From contig CAYMIW010000012.1 in the NCBI GenBank assembly GCA_964390725.1, positions 13,242 to 77,241 on the forward strand: a stretch of 64,000 nucleotides of DNA, in the 5' to 3' direction. Each line of letters begins with the position of its first letter. Position 1 is the stretch's first letter. Under the pieces are notes generated by a model. That model had not been told where the DNA came from. It saw only the letters and a program-made list of their open reading frames with translations, and ran no database searches. The position numbers and the translations under genes were made by a program. Shown here in pieces: positions 17,387-26,237 of this stretch. Source of the stretch: JAABTH01 sp964390725 (GTDB taxonomy: Bacteria > Bacillota > Dethiobacteria > DTU022).

Positions 17387-18889
17387 ATGACAACACCTAG
17401 AAAAATCGGTATCACCGATACCTCGCTGCGTGATGCACACCAGTCTTTGCTTGCAACAAGAATGCGCATAGATGAAATGCTGCCAATTCTCGATTTGATG
17501 GATCAGATCGGTTATTACTCCCTCGAAGTCTGGGGTGGAGCTACCTTCGATACATGTATGCGATTTCTGGATGAGGACCCCTGGGAAAGGCTGCGTCAGT
17601 TGAGAAAAGGATTAAAAAATACAAAACTGCAGATGCTACTCAGGGGACAAAACATTGTGGGGTATCGCCATTATCCGGATGATGTTCTTGAAGAGTTTGT
17701 AAAAAAAGCAGTTTCCAACGGCATCGATATTATTAGAATATTTGATGCCCTGAATGACCTGCGTAACATGGAAAAAGCAATTGAATATACCCGCAAAGAG
17801 GGAGCCCATGCCCAGGGTACCTTAAGTTACACAATTAGTCCGCTTCATAATAATGATCATTTCGTCAGGGTAGCCGATAACTTAAAAAACCTTGGAGCAG
17901 ATTCAATTTGTATCAAGGATATGGCTGGCCTGATATCACCATATGATGCATATGAACTGGTCGGGCGCTTGAAAGCTGAAGTAGGTTTGCCTGTACAGCT
18001 TCATTGTCATTATACCAGTGGTATGGCTTCTATGGCCTACCTAAAAGCTGTTGAAGCCGGAGTTGATGTAATTGATACGGCTAATGCCGCACTTTCAATG
18101 GGGGCCAGTCAGCCGGCAACAGATAGCATGGTTGCAGCTTTAAAAAATACACCTTATGATACGGGGCTGGACCTGGAAATGCTATCAAAGGTAAGTGATC
18201 ATTTTAACGAGATTAGCTGTGATTATGAAATTCCCCGCAGTGTTTTAGGGGTTGATACCAATGTTCTCAGCTACCAGATACCCGGAGGTATGATATCCAA
18301 CCTTGCCTCTCAGCTGGCAGAACAGAAAGCAACTCATTTATTGAAGGATGTTCTGGCGGAAGTGCCAAAAGTCAGGGAAGATCTGGGGTATCCCCCGCTG
18401 GTTACACCGAGCAGCCAGATTGTGGGAACCCAGGCTGTCGTTAATGTATTGATCGGCGAGCGTTATAAAATGGTATCTACAGAAATTAAGAATTACCTGC
18501 GTGGTCTCTATGGAAAACCTCCGGGAGAGATTAACCCCGATTTAATCAAACAGGTTTTAAAAGATGAAAAACCGGTCTCAGGCAGGCCTGCCGACCTGCT
18601 TGAACCTCAACTGGATGAAGGGCGGAAAGAAATTGCTGAATACATAGAGCAGGAAGAAGATGTTTTGTCTTACATTATCTTTCCCAATGTAGCTATTGAT
18701 TTCTTCAAACGCCGTAAAGGTTTGCTGCCGCCACTGGAGTTGAAGAACAGCTGTGAAGCCGGTAAAGAATTAAATGCTGTTTCTGGCGGAGGCAATAATA
18801 AGGCAGAGTCCAGGCTGGATGAAATTTATGCAGTTGATGAAACACTGATCTGGAACGATACCGATAATTCTGTTTACCCGGCCGTGTAA
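17387..18889 (+). CDS. Carboxyltransferase subunit (oxaloacetate decarboxylase alpha / pyruvate carboxylase B type), without biotin domain
   Basis: The 500-residue product is the carboxyltransferase (DRE-TIM) domain that moves CO2 between carboxybiotin and pyruvate/oxaloacetate. Motifs are ITDTSLRDAHQSLLATRMR near residue 9, the metal-site region SLEVWGGATFDTC, RGQNIVGYRHY, the lysine to be carbamylated in DSICIKDMAGL near 177, and the metal ligands LHCHYTSGMA. The conserved-carboxylase domain follows, ending EEDVLSYIIFP. There is no biotin-acceptor A/V-MKM motif: the last 55 residues are an unrelated tail. The biotin carrier and carboxylase subunits must be elsewhere. It starts 23 bases after gyrA with a good GGAGGG site. 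Which substrate direction it serves cannot be told from sequence. Confidence 0.9.
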   Translation: MTTPRKIGITDTSLRDAHQSLLATRMRIDEMLPILDLMDQIGYYSLEVWGGATFDTCMRFLDEDPWERLRQLRKGLKNTKLQMLLRGQNIVGYRHYPDDVLEEFVKKAVSNGIDIIRIFDALNDLRNMEKAIEYTRKEGAHAQGTLSYTISPLHNNDHFVRVADNLKNLGADSICIKDMAGLISPYDAYELVGRLKAEVGLPVQLHCHYTSGMASMAYLKAVEAGVDVIDTANAALSMGASQPATDSMVAALKNTPYDTGLDLEMLSKVSDHFNEISCDYEIPRSVLGVDTNVLSYQIPGGMISNLASQLAEQKATHLLKDVLAEVPKVREDLGYPPLVTPSSQIVGTQAVVNVLIGERYKMVSTEIKNYLRGLYGKPPGEINPDLIKQVLKDEKPVSGRPADLLEPQLDEGRKEIAEYIEQEEDVLSYIIFPNVAIDFFKRRKGLLPPLELKNSCEAGKELNAVSGGGNNKAESRLDEIYAVDETLIWNDTDNSVYPAV

Positions 18890-18903
18890 AAATCATTTTT
18901 TAG

Positions 18904-18932
18904 TTGACACTGCACAGCGTGAGATCTATAAT
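18904..18932 (+). promoter_or_regulatory. Consensus sigma-A promoter of the ilv-leu operon
   Basis: A perfect TTGACA (18904-18909) and a perfect TATAAT (18927-18932) are spaced by 17 bases, directly before the T-box leader. Confidence 0.92.
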
Positions 18933-18944
18933 TATAGGCAATCT

Positions 18945-19198
18945 TTATCAGAAAATACATTGATGGACAGGAGTAAGCAGCAGGCTTTTCCCAGAGAGCC
19001 GGGGATGGTGTAAACCGGTAAAGCAGGGTGCCGAACGTCGGTCCGGAGTAGTTCAGCTGAAAGGTAATATAGTAAGCTGAACCGGGTTGATCCCGTTATC
19101 AAGATCACCATGAGATGTTTTTCCGCACTACCGGGAAAGCAAAAAGGGTGGTACCGCGGAGGTTATCCCTTCGCCCCTTTGGGCGGAGGGTATTTTTA
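18945..19198 (+). promoter_or_regulatory. T-box riboswitch controlling the branched-chain amino acid operon
   Basis: T-box leaders read tRNA charging: uncharged tRNA pairs with the specifier codon in stem I and with the T-box bulge, favouring the antiterminator. Visible elements are the stem I GAGTA loop motif (about 18970), AGAGAGCC and GGATGGTG (about 18993-19009), the core AGGGTGGTACCGCGG (19145-19159), and a terminator with CCCTtCGCCC pairing GGGCGGAGGG (about 19167-19190) followed by TATTTTTATA. The bulge TGGT expects a tRNA with discriminator A, as in Leu, Ile and Val tRNAs. GGAC near the 5' base can pair GTCC at 19041-19044, which puts the triplet GTC (valine, 19037-19039) in the specifier loop. 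That assignment is an inference. Confidence 0.93.
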
Positions 19199-19242
19199 TA
19201 TTCATCATCTATCTAACATTTTACTACGAAGGGGCGAAAAGT

Positions 19243-20115
19243 ATGAGCCGGCAAATTTATTTAAATGGCAATCTGGTTCCGGATGAAGAAGCGGTAGTCT
19301 CGGTTTTTGATCATGGTTTGCTTTATGGAGATGGTGTGTTTGAAGGTATTAGAGCATATAATGGAAAAGTTTTCAGGTTAACGGAACATATCCGCAGGCT
19401 TTATGAGTCTGCACATTCAATTATGCTTAAGATTCCTTACAGCCAGGAAGAAATGATTAAGGCTGTTGTTGAGACAGTGAATGCTAATAACCTGCGTGAT
19501 GCCTATATCAGGCTGGTCGTAACCCGGGGAGTGGGCGACCTGGGAATGGATCCCCTTAAATGCCCCAAAGCCCAGGTGATTATCATTGCCGATAAAATTA
19601 CTATCTATCCTGAAGAATTGTATGAAAAGGGTTTGAATGTAATTACAGTGGCAACCAGGAGAATGTCGGCCAATGCTCTTGATCCGAAAATTAAATCCTT
19701 AAATTACCTGAATAATATTCATGTTAAAATGGAGGCTAACCGGGCCGGAGTTTTGGAAGCAATAATGTTGAGTGACCAGGGCTATATTCTGGAAGGTTCG
19801 GCAGACAATATATTTATCTATCGTAACGGAAAACTGGTAACTCCTCCCGGTTATCTGGGAGTACTTATTGGCATAACCCGCCAGGCCATTATTGAACTGG
19901 CCCAGAGAGAAGGGATACAGGTAGTTGAGGAACCCTTTACCCGGCATGATCTCTATGTATCCGATGAATGTTTCCTGACAGGAACTGCTGCCGAGGTAAT
20001 ACCCGTAGTTGAGGCAGATATGCGCATTGTCGGGGACGGAACTCCGGGTCTTGTTACCAGGCGGTTAATTAAACTTTTCCGGGAGCATGCCAATAACGAA
20101 GGCACCCCGCTTTAA
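19243..20115 (+). CDS. ilvE: IlvE, branched-chain amino acid aminotransferase
   Basis: IlvE is a class IV PLP-dependent aminotransferase that makes or degrades Val, Leu and Ile. The 290 residues begin with the family-specific VFDHGLLYGDGVFEGIRAYNG, place the PLP lysine in ALDPKIKSLNYLNNI near residue 152, and have the phosphate-binding EGSADNIF and the late FLTGTAAEVIPV motif. It is the first gene after the T-box leader, which fits this role better than the related D-amino-acid aminotransferase or aminodeoxychorismate lyase. The ATG at 19243 follows AAGGGGCGAAAAG. Confidence 0.93.
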   Translation: MSRQIYLNGNLVPDEEAVVSVFDHGLLYGDGVFEGIRAYNGKVFRLTEHIRRLYESAHSIMLKIPYSQEEMIKAVVETVNANNLRDAYIRLVVTRGVGDLGMDPLKCPKAQVIIIADKITIYPEELYEKGLNVITVATRRMSANALDPKIKSLNYLNNIHVKMEANRAGVLEAIMLSDQGYILEGSADNIFIYRNGKLVTPPGYLGVLIGITRQAIIELAQREGIQVVEEPFTRHDLYVSDECFLTGTAAEVIPVVEADMRIVGDGTPGLVTRRLIKLFREHANNEGTPL

Positions 20116-20225
20116 AAATATACATTATATTGTTGATAAGCTGTGGATATTGTGTACAAGGTCATTGTTGACTTAACAGCGAATGGTTTACACACTATAG
20201 AAAAATATAATTGGGGAGGTTTGTC

Positions 20226-21917
20226 ATGCGCAGTCATAAAGTAACCAGGGGCATCGAGAGAGCGCCGCATCGTTCATTATTTCGCGCTTCAGGTTTACAT
20301 CCGGAAGAATTAAAACGACCTTTGGTTGGTATAGCTAATTCCGCCAATGAAATAGTCCCCGGTCATGTCCAGCTGGATTCAATTGTAAAAGCAGTGAAAG
20401 ACGGAGTGAGGATGAACGGGGGAACCCCGCTTGAATTTTCTACGATTGGAATATGTGATGGTATCGCGATGAACCACGCCGGAATGCATTATTCTCTGGC
20501 CAGCCGTGAAATCATTGCCGATAGCGTTGAATTGATGACCGAAGCACACTGTTTTGACGCTCTTATCCTGGTTACCAATTGTGATAAAATCACCCCGGGA
20601 ATGATGATGGCGGCAGCCAGGCTTGATCTTCCGGTAATTGTTGTTAGTGGCGGCCCAATGCTGGCCGGTGAAGATAAAGGGAAAAAACTGGATTTAAACT
20701 CGGTTTTCGAAGGTGTTGGTGCGGTTAAGGCCGGAAAAATGAGCGAAGCCGAGCTTGAGGCAATAGAAAATAAAGCCTGTCCCGGCTGTGGCTCCTGCGC
20801 CGGCATGTTTACTGCCAATTCAATGAACTGCATGGCTGAAGCCCTGGGCCTGGCTTTGCCGGGTAACGGAACCATACCGGCAATAAGCAGCGAGAGAATT
20901 ATCCTGGCCAAAGAGGCCGGTATGAAGGTGATGGATTTACTCAAAGCGGGTAAAACTGCAGGAGATATTTTAACAGGGGAAGCTTTTGAAAATGCCCTTG
21001 CCGTTGATATGGCTCTCGGCTGCTCAACGAACACTCTTCTGCACCTTACCGCCATTGCCTTTGAACGGGGGATCAAGATTGATTTTAACCGGGTTAATGA
21101 AATTAGTAAAAATACACCCCAGCTGTGTGTGCTTAGCCCGGCCGGAGAAAACCGAATTGAAGATCTCTACAGGGCCGGAGGGGTTCAGGCTGTAATGAAA
21201 GTCCTGCTTGAAGGAGGGCTGATCCGGGGTGATCTGCCCACAGTAACAGGCTTAAATGTATCCGGTAACTTACAGGATTTTGCTGTTTTAGACCCGGCAG
21301 TAATCAGGCCACTTGATAAACCTTACAGGACTGAAGGCGGCCTGGCCGTTCTTTTTGGCAATCTCGCACCGGAAGGCGCTGTTGTCAAGCAGGGGGCAGT
21401 TGCCGAATCGATGCAGATATTTGAAGGACAGGCCAGGGTTTTTGACAGTGAGGACAGTGCTGTTGATGCAATAGGCAGCGGCAAAATTAGTGAAGGCAGT
21501 GTTATTGTAATCCGTTATGAAGGTCCGCGCGGTGGACCAGGTATGCGCGAAATGTTAGCACCAACATCGGTTCTGGCCGGAATGGGGCTCGATGAGAAGG
21601 TATCATTGATAACAGACGGGCGTTTTTCCGGAGCAACCAGAGGTGCATCTATTGGTCACGTGTCTCCCGAAGCGGCAGCCGGTGGTTTAATAGCCCTGGT
21701 TGAAGATGGAGATAAAATTGCCATTAACCTGCCTGCCCGCTCAATTGAATTGAAAGTGGACCAGGCAGAGCTGGCTAAAAGACGCGAGTCCTGGAAGGCA
21801 CCTCAGGTAAAAATAAATCGTGGATACCTGAAGAGATATGCCCGCCAGGTTTCATCAGCCGGCAGTGGTGCTGTCCTTGATGTTGCTTTCATGAATGGAG
21901 AAGGTGGTTCCAAATGA
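20226..21917 (+). CDS. ilvD: IlvD, dihydroxy-acid dehydratase
   Basis: IlvD dehydrates 2,3-dihydroxy acids to the 2-keto acids of Val and Ile. The 563-residue protein has iron-sulfur cysteines in VTNCDKITPGMMMA near residue 120 and CPGCGSCAGMFTANSMNCM near residue 190, plus the C-terminal RGGPGMREML, DGRFSGATRG, and GHVSPEA motifs. I set the start at the ATG 20226 (MRSHKVTRG), because GGAGG lies six bases upstream. An earlier in-frame TTG overlaps that site. The 3' end overlaps ilvB in ATGA. The 110 bases after ilvE carry no strong terminator. Confidence 0.97.
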   Translation: MRSHKVTRGIERAPHRSLFRASGLHPEELKRPLVGIANSANEIVPGHVQLDSIVKAVKDGVRMNGGTPLEFSTIGICDGIAMNHAGMHYSLASREIIADSVELMTEAHCFDALILVTNCDKITPGMMMAAARLDLPVIVVSGGPMLAGEDKGKKLDLNSVFEGVGAVKAGKMSEAELEAIENKACPGCGSCAGMFTANSMNCMAEALGLALPGNGTIPAISSERIILAKEAGMKVMDLLKAGKTAGDILTGEAFENALAVDMALGCSTNTLLHLTAIAFERGIKIDFNRVNEISKNTPQLCVLSPAGENRIEDLYRAGGVQAVMKVLLEGGLIRGDLPTVTGLNVSGNLQDFAVLDPAVIRPLDKPYRTEGGLAVLFGNLAPEGAVVKQGAVAESMQIFEGQARVFDSEDSAVDAIGSGKISEGSVIVIRYEGPRGGPGMREMLAPTSVLAGMGLDEKVSLITDGRFSGATRGASIGHVSPEAAAGGLIALVEDGDKIAINLPARSIELKVDQAELAKRRESWKAPQVKINRGYLKRYARQVSSAGSGAVLDVAFMNGEGGSK

Positions 21918-23605
21918 AGAAAAAAATGATTAAAGGATCGGCAATGATCCTGAAGTCCCTTGAAAAAGAGGGTGTGGAGCAGATATTCGGCTTCCCGGGC
22001 GGGGCGGTACTGCCGCTTTACGATGCTCTTTATGATTCTAAACTAAAACACCTACTGGTTCGCCATGAGCAGGCTGCAGTTCATGCTGCAGACGGTTATG
22101 CGCGGGTTACCGGGAAGACAGGCGTCGTTTTTGCCACATCCGGGCCGGGGGCAACCAACCTGGTTACCGGAATAGCGAACGCTTATATGGATTCAGTACC
22201 GCTTGTACTGATCACGGGGCAGGTAGCAAGCCCCTTCATTGGTACCGATGCTTTTCAGGAAGCGGATATTACAGGAATAACCCTGCCGATTACCAAGCAC
22301 AACTACCTGGTTAAAGATGTAAATGATCTTCCGGCTGTCTTGTCCGAAGCCTTTTACATAGCTTCTACAGGCCGTCGCGGCCCGGTATTAATAGATATTG
22401 CCAAGGATGTTTTCGACAGTGAAGGCTACTTCGATTATGAACTCGAGCGGCACATACCCGGGTACAATCCTACCTATGAAGGACATGCCGGGCAAATCAG
22501 CCGGGCGGTAAAAGCTATTCGTGATGCCCGCAAGCCGGTAATTTTTGGCGGCGGGGGGTTGATTCGCTCAGGAGCTTCGGAGCCCCTGAAGCAGCTAGCT
22601 GAAAAAGCACGCATTCCGGTAATTCTTTCCCTGATGGGTTTGGGAGCATACCCCGGTGATGGTGAACTATTCCTGGGCATGCCTGGCATGCACGGTTGTA
22701 TAACTGCAAATTATGCCCTTACTGAAGCCGATTTAATTGTAGCCACCGGGGTTCGTTTTGATGACAGGGTCACGGGTAAGCTTGAGACTTTTGCCCCTAA
22801 TGCTAAAATAATCCACATTGATATAGATCCAGCTGAGATTGGAAAAAATGTTTTGATTGATATCCCGATTGTTGGTGACGTAAAGCTTGTTCTGGAAGAA
22901 TTGGTCCGCAAATTAAAGCCGGGTCATACTGCCAAGTGGTTGAAACAGATAGCTTCATGGCAGAAACAGTATCCTCTTCACGATGGTGCTGCTGACACAA
23001 ACGGGTTCCTCAAGCCGCAATATGTAATCAGGGAGCTGAGCCGACTCAGTGGCGATAATACAATTCTTGCCACCGATGTGGGGCAGCACCAGATGTGGTG
23101 CGCCCAGCACTTCAACGTGCGCCGGCCGAATACATTCCTTACTTCTGGTGGGCTGGGGACTATGGGATTTGGTTTTCCGGCTGCTATTGGCGCCAGACTG
23201 GCTGCGCCCGATAGCAGGGTAGTCTGTATTACCGGTGATGGCAGTTTTCAGATGAATATCCAGGAGCTGGCCACTGTGGTTAACAATAAAATGGATATTA
23301 CCATAGCGCTTATCAATAATGGGTTCCTTGGTATGGTTCGACAATGGCAGGATATGTTTTATGATAAACGCTATGCCCACACAGCCCTGAAGGGTAGCCC
23401 CGACTTTGTCTGTATCGCAGAAGCATATGGGGCTAAAGCTTTTCGCGCCGCTGATAGTAAAAAGGCAACTGAGGTTATTGAAGAAGCATTTAACCTTAAG
23501 GGTCCGGTTTTAATTGATTTTGTAGTTGACCCGGAAGAGAATGTTTACCCAATGGTTGCGCCCAACAGGCCGATTAATGAAATTATCACCGGGGGTGAAT
23601 ACTAA
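21914..23605 (+). CDS. ilvB: IlvB, acetolactate synthase large subunit
   Basis: The catalytic subunit of acetohydroxyacid synthase condenses pyruvate with pyruvate or 2-ketobutyrate. In 563 residues it shows GGAVLPLYDALY, the catalytic glutamate in VRHEQAAVHAADGYAR near residue 52, FATSGPGATNLVTG, AFQEADITGIT, GGLGTMGFGFPAAIGA, and the thiamine-diphosphate motif GDGSFQMNIQELA...NN near residue 439. NNGFLGMVRQWQD with its tryptophan is the biosynthetic AHAS version rather than the catabolic AlsS. It overlaps ilvD by four and ilvN by one base, so translation is coupled through all three. Confidence 0.97.
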   Translation: MKKKMIKGSAMILKSLEKEGVEQIFGFPGGAVLPLYDALYDSKLKHLLVRHEQAAVHAADGYARVTGKTGVVFATSGPGATNLVTGIANAYMDSVPLVLITGQVASPFIGTDAFQEADITGITLPITKHNYLVKDVNDLPAVLSEAFYIASTGRRGPVLIDIAKDVFDSEGYFDYELERHIPGYNPTYEGHAGQISRAVKAIRDARKPVIFGGGGLIRSGASEPLKQLAEKARIPVILSLMGLGAYPGDGELFLGMPGMHGCITANYALTEADLIVATGVRFDDRVTGKLETFAPNAKIIHIDIDPAEIGKNVLIDIPIVGDVKLVLEELVRKLKPGHTAKWLKQIASWQKQYPLHDGAADTNGFLKPQYVIRELSRLSGDNTILATDVGQHQMWCAQHFNVRRPNTFLTSGGLGTMGFGFPAAIGARLAAPDSRVVCITGDGSFQMNIQELATVVNNKMDITIALINNGFLGMVRQWQDMFYDKRYAHTALKGSPDFVCIAEAYGAKAFRAADSKKATEVIEEAFNLKGPVLIDFVVDPEENVYPMVAPNRPINEIITGGEY

Positions 23606-24111
23606 TGAAGCATGTTTTAGCAATTCTTGTGGAAAATAAGCCCGGTGCTTTAACGCGGATTTCAGGGTTGTTCAGCCGGAGAGGATTCAATATAGACAAC
23701 ATAGCCGTCGGGGAAACAATGACTCCCGGCATAGCCAGGATGACCATAACTGTTGAAGGCAGCGATACTATAATTGAGCAGGTGGTTAAACAACTGCACA
23801 AGCTGGTCAATGTCCTAAAGGTTAGCAACTTATCCAATGAACCATCTGTAATGCGTGAACTTATGCTGGTTAAAGTTAAAGCCGAAACAGGAAGCAGAAG
23901 CGATATTCAACAGATTGTTGAAACCTTCAGGGGAAAAGTTGTCGATGTTTCACCAGATTCTATGATTATCGAGGTTACCGGTCATGACGAGAAGCTGGAG
24001 GCAATTAAGCTTCTGCTGGAGCATTTCGGGATCAAGGAAATAGTAAGAACAGGTAAAGTGGCTTTGCTGAGAGGCTCAAAGATAACCAGGGAAGGTTATA
24101 ACGGAGTTTAG
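23605..24111 (+). CDS. ilvN: IlvN (IlvH), acetolactate synthase regulatory subunit
   Basis: The small subunit gives AHAS its valine feedback inhibition. The 168 residues begin with the ACT domain HVLAILVENKPGALTRISGLFSRRGFNIDNIAVG. A second domain (MLVKVKAETGSRSDIQQIVETF, GHDEKLEAIKLLLEHFGIKEIVRTGK) completes the long IlvH form. The start codon shares a base with the ilvB stop (TAATG). Confidence 0.96.
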   Translation: MKHVLAILVENKPGALTRISGLFSRRGFNIDNIAVGETMTPGIARMTITVEGSDTIIEQVVKQLHKLVNVLKVSNLSNEPSVMRELMLVKVKAETGSRSDIQQIVETFRGKVVDVSPDSMIIEVTGHDEKLEAIKLLLEHFGIKEIVRTGKVALLRGSKITREGYNGV

Positions 24112-24144
24112 TGCGGCAAGCTTTTATGATGCCAGTTCCCGATC

Positions 24145-24174
24145 TTGCCTTATAGTTAAACAAAAAGATATAAT
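24145..24174 (+). promoter_or_regulatory. Possible internal promoter before leuC
   Basis: TTGCCT (24145-24150) and TATAAT (24169-24174) are 18 bases apart in the 159-base gap between ilvN and leuC. The gap is the largest inside the operon. The -10 is perfect and the -35 has two mismatches. Confidence 0.5.
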
Positions 24175-24270
24175 ACAGGTATAGTTATATCTTGCTGTTC
24201 AGGCAGTAACGCGGTTACTCACCATCCAGACAAGGAACACGTATGATTCCAAGAAGAAAGTAGGAGAACT

Positions 24271-25548
24271 ATGAGCAAAAATACAGGTTCGACCATGGTT
24301 GAAAAAATACTGGCCAAGCATTCAGGTCGAGAGAAGCTGGTTGCCGGGGAATTGATCAACGCAAAAGTCGATCTGGCCCTTGGTAATGATATTACTGCTC
24401 CGGTTGCGATAAAAGAATTTGAACGGTTGGGCCTTGATCGGGTTTTTAATCCAGACAAGGTAGTTCTGGTCCCCGATCATTTTACCCCGAATAAAGATAT
24501 TGCTGCAGCAGAGCAGACTAAGGTTGTCCGACGTTTTGCCAGGGAGTTTGGCATTAAACATTATTTTGAAGTGGGAAGAATGGGTATTGAACATGCTTTA
24601 CTGCCCGAACAAGGCCTGGTTGGGCCCGGTATGGTTATTATCGGTGCTGACTCGCACACCTGCACTTACGGTGCTCTCGGCGCTTTTGCCACCGGGGTAG
24701 GAAGTACTGATTTGGCTGCGGCAATGGCTAGCGGAGAAGCCTGGTTTAAAGTCCCCCAGACCATGCTTTTTGAATATGATGGAACCCTTCCTGAATGGGT
24801 TAGCGGTAAAGATTTGATCATATACACCATTGGACAGATTGGTGTTGAAGGAGCACGCTACAGGGCGATGGAGTTTACCGGAACGGCCATCGATAAACTA
24901 TCGATGGATGGCCGGTTGACCATGGCTAACATGGCCATAGAAGCGGGAGGTAAATGCGGTTATGTTCAACCCGATCACATCACCTTTGCGTACTTGAAGG
25001 GACGGGTTAAAGTTCCTTATACCCCTGTATATAGTGATAAAGATGCAGTTTATGAAAAAGTATTCAAATATAATGTAGACATGCTGGAACCCCAGATATC
25101 ATTTCCTCCTTCACCGGATAACGTAAAACCTGTATCGGAAGCGGCAGGAATTAAAATAGACCAGGTGGTAATTGGCTCCTGCACCAATGGACGCATTGAA
25201 GATTTGCGTGTAGCAGCTGCTATACTGAAAGATAGAAAAGTGCATCCCCAGGTTAGATTGTTAATTATTCCGGCTACCCAATTAATTTACCGGCAGGCAG
25301 TCGACGAAGGATTAATGTCCATATTTATCGACGCCGAAGCGGCAGTCAGTACACCAACCTGCGGCCCTTGTCTCGGTGGACACATGGGTATACTGGCTTC
25401 AGGTGAAGTTGGTCTTGCAACAACCAATAGAAACTTTGTCGGGCGGATGGGACATCCGGAAAGTGAACTGTACTTGTGTAATCCCGCCGTAGCAGCCGCT
25501 TCAGCAGTAGCCGGTCAGATAGTGCACCCGAAGGAGGTAGTAAAATGA
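24271..25548 (+). CDS. leuC: LeuC, 3-isopropylmalate dehydratase large subunit
   Basis: LeuC carries the 4Fe-4S cluster of isopropylmalate isomerase in leucine synthesis. The 425 residues contain LVPDHFTPNKD, GADSHTCTYGALGAFATGVGSTD, and cluster cysteines in the first of these blocks, in IGSCTNGRIEDL and in PTCGPCLGGHMG. The length of about 420 with a separate small subunit is the archaeal/clostridial form also found in homoaconitase and methylthioalkylmalate isomerases, so the substrate is inferred from the operon. The ATG at 24271 follows TAGGAGAA. It overlaps leuD by four bases. Confidence 0.92.
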   Translation: MSKNTGSTMVEKILAKHSGREKLVAGELINAKVDLALGNDITAPVAIKEFERLGLDRVFNPDKVVLVPDHFTPNKDIAAAEQTKVVRRFAREFGIKHYFEVGRMGIEHALLPEQGLVGPGMVIIGADSHTCTYGALGAFATGVGSTDLAAAMASGEAWFKVPQTMLFEYDGTLPEWVSGKDLIIYTIGQIGVEGARYRAMEFTGTAIDKLSMDGRLTMANMAIEAGGKCGYVQPDHITFAYLKGRVKVPYTPVYSDKDAVYEKVFKYNVDMLEPQISFPPSPDNVKPVSEAAGIKIDQVVIGSCTNGRIEDLRVAAAILKDRKVHPQVRLLIIPATQLIYRQAVDEGLMSIFIDAEAAVSTPTCGPCLGGHMGILASGEVGLATTNRNFVGRMGHPESELYLCNPAVAAASAVAGQIVHPKEVVK

Positions 25549-26042
25549 TTCTCGAAGGAAGAGTATGGATTTTTGGAGATAACATAGATACCGATGCAAT
25601 TATTGCTGCCCGCTATCTGAGCACAGTAGTTCCGGAAGAGTTGGCTGCCCATTTAATGGAAGATATTAAACCGGATTTCCCCGGCCTGGTTAAACCGGGA
25701 GATATAATTGTTGCCGGCAATAATTTTGGTTGCGGCAGTTCAAGGGAGCATGCTCCATTGGCAATTAAGGGAGCCGGTGTTTCATGTGTTGTTGCCCGCA
25801 GTTTTGCCCGTATTTTTTATCGTAATGCAATTAATATCGGGTTGCCCATCCTTGAGTGTAGCGATGATTTAACTATGCTCAGGCCAGGAGAAGATCACCT
25901 GAAAGTTGATCTTGACCTGGGGCAGATTACTCACATTGAAAACGGTAATCAATATAGCGCTGAACAGTTTCCACCCTTTATGCAGGAATTAATCAGCTGT
26001 GGAGGCCTGATCGACTATGTCAAGGCCCGGTTGGATCAATAA
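25545..26042 (+). CDS. leuD: LeuD, 3-isopropylmalate dehydratase small subunit
   Basis: The swivelling small subunit of isopropylmalate isomerase, 165 residues. It has GDNIDTDAIIAARYLST, where the YL-x-T loop sets substrate choice, then AGNNFGCGSSREHAPLAIKGAG and VVARSFARIFYRNAINIGLPILE. The loop YLST with a following PEELA resembles common clostridial LeuD (YLNT) more than homoaconitase (YLRT), but this is a family comparison from memory. It is the last gene of the operon; leuA, leuB and ilvC are not present. Confidence 0.92.
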   Translation: MILEGRVWIFGDNIDTDAIIAARYLSTVVPEELAAHLMEDIKPDFPGLVKPGDIIVAGNNFGCGSSREHAPLAIKGAGVSCVVARSFARIFYRNAINIGLPILECSDDLTMLRPGEDHLKVDLDLGQITHIENGNQYSAEQFPPFMQELISCGGLIDYVKARLDQ

Positions 26043-26237
26043 GTTCAATTGAAAAGGTACATTACTTTTTTATTATTTTTTGTTTGCATTTTTTAAATTA
26101 TAATGGTAGGGTTTAACCGGGAGTATGGTGCGCTTCAGCCTTATATATTCTTTCGCACCTGCTCCATGCTGCGTTCAATATATAATACTTCACTCCGGCT
26201 GCAACTACCGGCCGGGCAATCTTGAGGAGGCACATGA
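26043..26237 (+). other. Structured leader candidate before the EF-G paralogue
   Basis: A TATAAT at 26099-26104 with a T-rich -35 region could start a transcript about 125 bases before the gene. Its leader can form a hairpin: GGAG (26120-26123) and GGTGCG (26127-26132) pair with CGCACC (26154-26159) and CTCC (26162-26165). A second short GC palindrome around CCGG lies at about 26192-26214. There is no T-tract, so neither is a simple terminator. I recognise no known riboswitch. The ribosome-binding site GAGGAGG lies at about 26224. Confidence 0.35.

Noticed and set aside
20142..20150. DnaA-box-like TGTGGATAT between ilvE and ilvD
   Set aside because: One mismatch, single copy, and far from the origin; expected by chance.
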